Positions 22,231 to 64,000 of a stretch of DNA of 64,000 nucleotides are shown here, piece by piece. Within the stretch, counting starts at the first letter, position 1. The number at the start of each line of letters is the position of its first letter. The position numbers and the translations under genes were made by a program. The stretch spans positions 38,640,180-38,704,179 of the forward strand of contig NC_133932.1 in the NCBI RefSeq assembly GCF_031877795.1, written 5' to 3'. The DNA comes from Strix aluco (taxonomy: Eukaryota > Chordata > Aves > Strigiformes > Strigidae). A model generated the notes under the pieces. It saw only the letters and a program-made list of their open reading frames with translations. It had not been told where the DNA came from and ran no database searches.

Positions 22231-25200
22231 AGTTACCACGGAACAACACCACTCACACCGCCCGCCCTCTAATTCTGCCGTTACAGTGCTGCTCGTTTAG
22301 ACTAAACCCCACCATTCCCAATACTCGTCACACCGAACACAGGCACCTTTAAAGTAAGAGTGCATCAGCTGGCAGTGCATGCCATTGAGAGCTGCAAGTC
22401 TTTGTAGCCAAGCGTAGGAGACCACACACATTCAGTTACTGCTTCCAGGCTGATAAGTGTCCTGTGCAACCAGAATTTGTGATTTCTTGCAAGCGTTAAT
22501 TGATTACACCAAGTTCTTGCTCTACTTGAATTACTTCTTAAACCACTCATCATTTTGATAAAATCCTTACACTTAACTTCTAGACATTCTCCAAAGTAGG
22601 TAGACTCAGAACTGCTGGCTATGCTGTGAGAAAACAAAGTAAATTTAGATGGAAATGTGTATGCTGTATAATTAGAATGACACCTATCCCTTCTCTAACT
22701 AGAAATGCTCTCAGGGGTGACTGCATTACTTTAAAACAACAGCAGTAAATAGAGTGCTCTTTTCCAAGACCTTTCTGCCAGGAACACCTCGTATCTCTAT
22801 TCAACCCACTTCTTACTTAAATAACCACACAAGTATATCATGCCTGGAGGAAAACTTAGTGCATGTTGGGATTTGCATGTATTTCATGGGAAAAAAAGTA
22901 GTGGAAAAGGGAGGTGAGTGAATAAGGAGTAGGTGCATTTGCCTTCAGGACAAAGTTTCTCATTTTTCTCTTTGATTATGCAATCTAAGCTCTTCTCTTT
23001 TGCATCTTTAAAAACGGTGCTTTGTCACTGATTCCACTGTCTCTTCAGCAAAAATCTTCTGTTTGCGTCAGCATGGGCTGGCAGCAGGAGAGCAATAAAG
23101 CAACTATTCTTTACTTTTTAAGACACACACAGCCCCCAAAAGAACCCCCTCTTGCCCAAATACTCCCAACCTACGTACCCATATTTACTTTGAAAAGCAA
23201 TCCTGAATGCTCTATGGTAACTAGGGCCCTTGGGCACCAGTGCCACCTGTACATCAGTCAGACAAAGGAATTTATTCCCTTGAAAAGAAGGGGAGAGGAG
23301 CTCACGGATGCAGTTGGTTTATTTTTTATCTATCCACAACACAGCCAGTGTAACAGATTGAGAGCCATTCTTTTTTTATCTCCTGCTCCTTGGCACAGCA
23401 AGGAACTAGGGTCAGAGCTTCCCCACCCTTTCCTTTAACGAGCTGATTTGATTGGTTTGATTTTTGATTGTAAAACACCCGCTTATTCCAGTGTCATCAT
23501 CTTGATGACACTCCTGTGCCCGACTTGCATGCAGATAGCACGTACGCAACAGAGCAGATCCGTTCTGTGCGTCAGAAAGGACTCTTGAGAAAATGCTTCC
23601 CACAGCCTTGCTTTCCCTCTTCCCGAAAGTGATGAAATGTGGACCTGCTTCATCCTCTTATCATTTGAGCATCTTACTCCTCTCTGGTTTCTGCATGTTG
23701 CTGCATATAACACACTGAGCATGTCTTACCTTTGAATTTAATTTATGGTAAACTGAACACACACTAATGCTTTCCTCTATACAAGTAACAGAATATAGGT
23801 TCTGCTAGAAAAAAGCACTCAGTTGCAATAATCACTAATATTTAGTTAACAGCACTGCATCCACCACAACTTACCATACAGTTCAGTACAGCGGGCAGCT
23901 GTGTTGGGAAGAGATACCAAAATGAGCACGTGGCTTGAGGGGAAGGCTGGCAGCGCTCGGCTGGTACCTGCTCTCATTAACAACACCCAGCGCATCAATC
24001 ACTACACCAGTAGTTCTGGTGAATGAGCCAGAGCACGTGCCGTCCCCTTCCTTGAGCTAGCATAATGGCAAGAACCTCAGGTTCACATGGGTAGGAGAAG
24101 GGTGGAAATCTGTAGAGAATTAGCCCTGTTAGTTTCTCCTAATTTTAGCTCCTCATTCTGCCATTACTATGCTTCTTTTTTGTAGTCTTTTAAATTTTGC
24201 TACGCTTACGGGACACCTTAAAAACTTTTTAGAATCACAATCTGTAAGTAAACGTACAGGAAAGCGTCAAGTGACAGCAGAAAGACGTTACAGCTTAAAA
24301 ACTTTGCTTTAGATGAAATAAATCCCCAAATTCAGTATTTTTTATTACTTTTGATACCAGCTGCTCTACAGCCGTTGCACCTAATAACCAGCTTTCCAAA
24401 AGTGTTAGCAACTAACCAGGCACTGCAACTGGTCAAAACAGCCCATGGGTAAGGCGAAGAGGCAATACAAATGATGAAATCCTGACTCTAGGGGCGAGAC
24501 TGAAGTCTCCTGGACAAGTCTCCCCTCCCCTGCCACGCTCAAAGCATAGCGCTCTGCCCCTTTCAGCTCAGCTGTTGGGACATCAAGTTTAGCAGAGCTC
24601 AGGCTCTCTGTGAGAGCGACCCAGCGTGCCGGCGGCCGCTGTTAGGTGCACTGCAGGGGCACGGTATGCTGAATCCCAGTCTGAGCTGAACTGGCAGCAG
24701 AACACATGCAGAGCATCACCCCTGCACCCAGGAGGGAAAATAAATCCAGCACAGCTTTCTCAAAGCATTTTAGGGTGAGAAACATATTTTCCAAGTATGG
24801 TTACACTGTATGGTGAAATACCTGTCACTTTTTATAGTGTTCCAACATTTTTAATCAAGAAAATTTAACGACTTCTTGCCATATACAGTGCAAATATCAT
24901 AGTAGCATCTCAGTACTGAAGAAAATCACTCTAAGATGAGTTAATGACAAACATGACGGCAACACTTTTTCTCCCGTGGCCAACATGACACTTTGGTTTT
25001 GCTAGAGGGCAAAAGCCCTTACGTGAAAACAAACCTTGGTATCTAATCTCACAGATGCAAGTCACTTGGCTGCACAGTCTGTCTCCAGAACTACCAGCAG
25101 ACTCTGCTGTGCATCGTGGTGTGGATCAGCATATCCCCCTCCAGTATCTTTCCTTCTCCTTTACACCAGATGAGGCCACACACAACCACCATGAAAAGGC

Positions 25201-26675
25201 ATGTCAGAAATACAAAGGGTTAAAGATTTTCCAACAGGTATGCCCGTATCAATAATAAATGTAAGGCCAAAAGTAATTAGGAGTGACATTATTATTACTT
25301 TAAATAGCACCAAGGAAATCTCATTAGTGAACATGAAATACTTCACAAAGCCATACGTACAAAGCTATTTACCCTATCCAATTTCATGTAGTACCTATAG
25401 TTTTTATATGAGCGTCATTTGGATGTATGGTATTTTTTCCATTCCTGGATTTCAAGATGAGAAATTCAGGCATCTTTATGGATGAAGAACACTAGCAAAT
25501 CACTCTGACCAACTGACAGAAAAATCAGTTCTAGAAAAAAATTCAACTGTTACCTGGCTGTTAACTTCAAACAATTTCTGAAATAATAAAGAGGTACAGA
25601 AACAGCTGGTTACATAGGAGACTGACTGGCAAGTTTCTGCAAAAACACTCACTTTTTATACTGACACATCTCAAAAGAAAAGTTTAATTTTAGAGAGTGT
25701 AATAGCACTTGATACAGTAGGTTTTCCTGAGAGAACTCACCACAGACCATAGCTAAGATTCAATCTCCTCTGCTTTCTGTTATTACCCAGTAACAAGCTA
25801 TAGAACAAATATTTTAGAACATTACCCCGCGTTTCTGTATATTGTGGGAGGTACAAAGTTCTGTAAGATAATGATTAAGCTTATTGCTTTTGAAGCAAGT
25901 CTATGTAATTCAAAGAAAAAAAAATGTTTGATGCATTAATTAAGGAACAGCAAAGAATAACACTGGTAGAGAAAGGGTTCTGTACCTTGATGCTCCTTTA
26001 CTTCAGAGCCCATGTGCCACAGACAGCATTCAATTAAATAATAGTCTTAGCAATAAACAATGACAATACACAGAACACTACACAACATCACTCCTTTGGC
26101 TCAAAGTACTTCCAGTTTGTTACTGAACAGTTGTTATGCAAAATCTCCAACACATGGCTGAAAACAATAACCTTCACATCCTAGAGCTGAAAAGGCTAGT
26201 AACAAATTGGCAAAGGAAATTTAGATTGCACATCCCTTACATAGTTTTATTTCTTGCGCAGCTTGAAACAACATCAGTATAACTTTGGTATTCATCTGAA
26301 AAAGGCTTAGTTGGGAGGGCAGCTGGCAGTCAATAGTTCTCCAAGGTAAGCTCTGTCTGAAAAGGCATCCAACTCCTCCAAACAAAATAATTTGTTTGAA
26401 ACAAAACCAAAGTAATTTGTTTTGAGATGTTTCATGTTGCAGCACACCCACCCAAGATACAGTTGTGTTCTCATAGGGATGTTAGTAACAGTAGTAATAA
26501 TAAAATCACGCTGAGAGATGATGAGATACCATAGCAATGGTTGCAGGGAAAGTCAAGATCGTTCCCAAAAGGAGTGCTCTGGGAAGATTAGCTTTTAGAG
26601 AACTTTCTTTTGCCTGGCCTAGTCAAAGCCCTTCCAGGGGTTATATTTTTCCCTCCTGAAGCAGAATATTATTTA
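22231..26675. other. intergenic, no recognised gene
   Basis: Between the CpG island and the CR1 fragment I find only short chance open frames. A GC-richer patch around 24,480-24,730 contains GCGGCCGC but no exon signal I can support. Confidence 0.5.
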
Positions 26676-26872
26676 AGATAATTTTTACAGTAAGAACAAT
26701 CATCCCCTGGAACAGCCTCCCCAGGGACATGGTAGAGTCCCTGCCACTGGAGGTTTTAAAGATGCAATTGGACAGGGTGCTAGATAATTTCATCTAGGCT
26801 CCCTTTCCCAAAAAAGGCTGGACCAGATGATCTTTCAAGGCCCTTTCCAACCTGGGCTGTTCTATGATTTTG
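26676..26872 (+). mobile_element. CR1 LINE, 3'-end fragment
   Basis: From about CCCCTGGAACAGCCTCCCCAG to GGCTGGACCAGATGATCTTT, CCTTTCCAACCTGGGCTGT and TTCTATGATT: the characteristic CR1 3' UTR and terminal octamer region. The 5' boundary is approximate. No coding capacity. It is antisense to both flanking genes. Confidence 0.88.
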
Positions 26873-27365
26873 GGGATACTGAGAAACCAAAGAGAGAAAT
26901 TTCTTTTCTATGAGACCACCACCATGCAAGCATTTATTGTATGATCATTCCTGATTAAATCAGCTAGAATCAATCATTACTGGAAAGGTAAGATGCTAAC
27001 TTGCCTGGATGGGATTATGCAGGTCAGTTAGCGTGGGAGGGATGCTGGGCAGTGTAAAAGAACAGAATACCAGAGGGTCACTTTAGGATGAAGAGGTTTT
27101 GTGAAGTCAGAGAGGTATCTATAATGGTTGATCACCTCCATATACAATTCTTATCAAATAGGCAATTACCTGTTAAAATGACTCAGGTTGATTCAATGCA
27201 TCATGAATGCTACTATCAGTAGTATTAACATAGAGCAGATGTACTCGCTCTGCAGCTAAGGCAAAAACCCTCTTCCTCCCCACTTAAAAGCTTAATCACC
27301 ATTTACATATGTCTAAACAAAACCCTGATCTTGTAGAAACTGTATGTGCAGCACTGTAACGCTCC

Positions 27366-27394
27366 GTGTGTGTGTGTATATATATATATATATG
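27366..27394. repeat. (GT)n(AT)n microsatellite
   Basis: A run of GT dinucleotides passes directly into AT dinucleotides in intergenic DNA. Confidence 0.9.
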
Positions 27395-27538
27395 TATTTT
27401 TTCAGATGTTAGCCATCTTTTATTTACCATAACAACTTGACCTAGGACCTCTCCCTTTGCTTTCCTTCCCTTTTCTTTTTTCCCCCCCCAAAGTACTCTG
27501 CCAAAAGATAACGTGCCTTTACCATTAGGCACAAACAC

Positions 27539-27554
27539 GGGGGGGGGGGGGGGG
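27539..27554. repeat. G16 homopolymer
   Basis: Sixteen consecutive G on the plus strand, followed by AGAAG; a likely length-unstable site. Confidence 0.9.
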
Positions 27555-28824
27555 AGAAGTTTCAAATACATAAACAACATATTTCATAAATAAAACCTAG
27601 CTTCCTCTTGACCAGTGGGTTTGGCATGAAGGGGAAGCATTTGTGGACAGGACAGCTGAGGAGAAACTAAACTGGCTCAAGCCAGTCGTGAAATAATCCA
27701 GGTGCTAGAAGGGCATAGAACTGCACTTCTCAGGATAGTGGGAGGCTAATGAAATTACAGGATCTCACGGTGTTGTGTGAAAAGGATCTCGGGAAGACAG
27801 GCAGGCCTAGGGAATGAAAAATTCTCTTTCCCACACTGGTAAAAGATATTTTTCGTTTCTGATACACAAGCTTGTCCCATCAAATATAGGTTCCTTCCCC
27901 ATGCAGACATTTTACAGGCTTGTTGACATTTACAGAAAAGTAGTTCTGCTCCTCTGGCACATAAAATCTGTCACCAGAAACCCCTTTCCTATACATGTCC
28001 TGTTGCAACTAAACTTTACACAGAGCCCAGCATAGTGAGCCTCCGGACACTGCTACGGCACCAAGAAAACCATTGGAGGTTAACTTTAATATCCAAACAT
28101 TTATACTCTGGAAGAATTTGTTGTAGAGATTATAAGGCATCCTCTAAGGGTCAAGTAGTCCATGTTAATACAGACTTTCAAAGCTGAAGTCATTCCTACT
28201 CATATTTTTGCTAATACATAGAACATTTTCATAAATACAATAGGCACAGACAGGATTTTTACAACCATTAATCTATCTTCACTGTCAAACACAGCAGCTA
28301 CTTTATTCTCAGCAAAAATCTTTAGCACGGTTCTGTGGCTCAGTCTACTGCCCCAAAAGACCTTGTTCTTCAGCCACAGCTGGAAGGACAGATTTGCCTT
28401 TCAGGATTCCAGGCAGCAACGTTTTTTTTTAGTTTATTCCTTTTTGCTATCAGCTGCTTTGTCTCTGTGGGAAAGATACTATCTTCTTGACATGCAAAAG
28501 TCCAGACTGCACATCAATGTATGGAGAATGGAATGAAAGTGTAGTATCAGCAATGATGCATTTGACCCAACCCATTATTTATATCCCCAACACTCATGCA
28601 AACGTTGCCCATTATACACTAGGGCATACTGCCTCCATGTGGCAGAATATGCTTCAGACATTCTTTTTTCTCGCATTTCACACAATCTGGTGTGTGGCTA
28701 TGAATTTCGGAAATAGTTTTGGAAACAGAAAGAGCAATATGGGGGTGAAAAAATTAATGAATCATATTGATAACTGTTTTTCACACAAATACTCACCAGG
28801 AACACACAGTAAAGTACAAAGGAG

Positions 28825-28847
28825 ATATATATATGTATATATATATA
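28825..28847. repeat. AT-dinucleotide microsatellite
   Basis: Interrupted AT repeat close to a candidate PRDM15 polyadenylation signal. Confidence 0.8.
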
Positions 28848-28868
28848 AAAAGAATGCTTTCTCAAATG

Positions 28869-28874
28869 TTTATT
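28869..28874 (-). terminator. candidate PRDM15 polyadenylation signal
   Basis: The first AATAAA on the minus strand after the stop codon, giving a 3' UTR of about 0.9 kb. A TGTGTGTT stretch about 60 nt further on could be the GU-rich element. Further AATAAA copies at 28,433-28,438 and 28,312-28,317 would give longer UTRs. Confidence 0.4.
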
Positions 28875-29760
28875 ACACAATGAAAGAAGACTAATTGAAA
28901 AAAATTCACATCCTGAACTTGATCAAAGTGGACTGATTGCTCTTCAGGCCTATTAGCTAAAAGCAAGATTGAATGAGCAGTTTTGAAAAATTACATAAAA
29001 CTATCACATTCTTTTTTTCAGTTCATAACTGGCTTGATTCAATCTTGACTAGAAGACCATAAAAGTCCTTTAGCATTAGACCAGCTATCTGATTCAAGCA
29101 GCACTAAACGCTGCTTTATGGGTACAGGGTTTTTCCCATGACTAAAATGGAAATACTTTGTGAAATTGGTATATTTTCTTCCACACCACACTTACCCCTA
29201 TCCCAAAGCCCAAACCTCCACCTACTTTACCAATGTTGTTAGATACAAGATCTAAAGAAGATAAAAAACAAGACAATTATTGTTTTGCCCATTTGTGTCT
29301 TTACATTTCAGTCTTTACCAGCTGACCACAAGTGCATTCCACCTCACTGTGAACAAGGTCTTCATATGTAATTTCCAGACTGGAAAGAAGTGACAAGGTA
29401 TGGCTGAAAGGGTTTTGCAAATCACCAGTGCCGTAATATTTAGGATTTCCCTGCTTTGGTTAAGATGTATTACGATGCTCCTGTCAAATCTCAATCTTAC
29501 TACACAGTGCAAGGAGATGCTAAATTTATGGTGAGATTTTTTTCCTTTTTTTTAAGACAGTGCAAGGTCTAGAGACAGTGCGAGAATCTCAAGATTAGGG
29601 TGTTGCAGGGTGCTATGCCAATTTTAGCTTACATTTCATTGTATAAACATTTTCCCATCTCTGTTTGGTATCCAGCAAACAATCCTATTAGAAATTTTCC
29701 AAATGTCTGTGTGTTTTTGTCTCTAACTACTGTTCATTTCAAAACTTTTCGAAGTATAAA

Positions 29761-63203
<33,443 letters not shown>

Positions 63204-63212
63204 TTTTTAAAC

Positions 63213-64000
63213 CTGCCAAAATACAAAAGATGAAGTTAGTTCTGAATAATGGTTACTTTCTGTACTACTGAAACATCCCTCTACAGAGTAATGATGCTGA
63301 CTGACCCAGAGCACACCCAAACATGTTACTGCCCCTGCAGGAGTATCAATGGAAAGGTAAAGAAATTAAAGTTGCTAAAAATCCCCCAGTGACTGCTGTA
63401 TCATTACATGTGTTTCTGAAATCACTACCAAGAAGCCTAAATGTCTGTATGTTCACAAGCATGTCTCTCTGAGGCAATGCTGTCTCGTGCCGTTCCCCAT
63501 CCCTCCTCTCGCCAACCTCCAGCCATTCCTGGGTGTCCCCTGCTATAAGCTCCTGTGAAGCCTCAGAACAAGCAGGGCCAGAGGACTCATGCAAGCCAGC
63601 AACAACCACTGCAGAAACAAGGCCCACCTGGCTCAGGGAAACATTTTATTGAACAGTAGGTTAAAAAATTATCTCTGAAGGGCAGGTTACTTATTTAATA
63701 AACACAATTATCTTAGTAACCTAAAAATTGCAGGTACAATCACAGATTTGTTCCAAAGGCAAAGGTATACTGTGGTAATGAGCATCAGAAAACCTGGGAA
63801 AACAAATCCTGTCTCTGTCACTGACCTTCCATGAAATGGTAGCTCACCGATTTGCTTTCACCTGTAAAATAAGGATAATCTATATTCACTTTTATAAATC
63901 AGTTCTGGCAACATGTATTAAAAACTTGCCTAAACACTATCTATTGCTCCTCAATGATGTCTGGACAATCAAAATTATGGTTGGCAAGTAGTCTGATTAT
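63213..64000 (-). other. PRDM15 5' intron
   Basis: Upstream of the start-codon exon's acceptor. No further exon seen. The first exon(s) and promoter must lie beyond the window. Confidence 0.6.

Noticed and set aside
21300-22252. Open frames of up to 302 codons on both strands in the CpG island
   Set aside because: Stop codons are rare in such GC-rich DNA. The translations are low-complexity Arg/Gly/Pro/Ala and differ between overlapping frames, with no domain.

Overview
This window is vertebrate nuclear DNA, almost certainly from a bird. Coding exons are short and widely spaced. The interspersed repeats are CR1 LINEs with the typical avian 3' end (tandem ATTCTATG octamers), and one dense CpG island stands in otherwise AT-rich sequence. 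The species cannot be fixed from the sequence. Every gene I can support is on the minus strand.

Region 1 (11-165): one coding-type exon of an unidentified gene that continues beyond the left edge. Region 2 (about 2,897-22,230): a complete ten-zinc-finger gene clearly related to HINFP (histone H4 transcription factor / MIZF), with nine coding exons between 3,483 and 19,775. Its probable promoter is the CpG island at 21,300-22,230. Most of its fingers lack a nearby ATG, so they show up only when splice junctions are followed. The end of its reading frame is ambiguous: either a 146-nt intron, or a 1-nt frameshift in a G run, separates two open segments in the last exon.

Region 3 (22,231-29,760): intergenic sequence and the PRDM15 3' UTR, with one CR1 tail and simple repeats. 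Region 4 (29,761-63,212): PRDM15, with 24 coding exons that join in frame into a 1,179-residue protein. It has an N-terminal zinc knuckle, a PR (SET-related) domain, an AT-hook-like segment, 17 C2H2-type fingers and a Gln-rich tail. Three CR1 copies lie in its introns, all antisense to the gene. The right end (63,213-64,000) is PRDM15 5' intron.

The two main genes lie head to tail on the same strand. Both encode multi-finger nuclear DNA-binding proteins, but nothing in the sequence shows that they work together. From memory, mammalian PRDM15 is flanked downstream by RIPK4, with no HINFP relative there. The HINFP-like gene, its ambiguous C terminus and its unusual CpG-island motifs are therefore the most interesting content.
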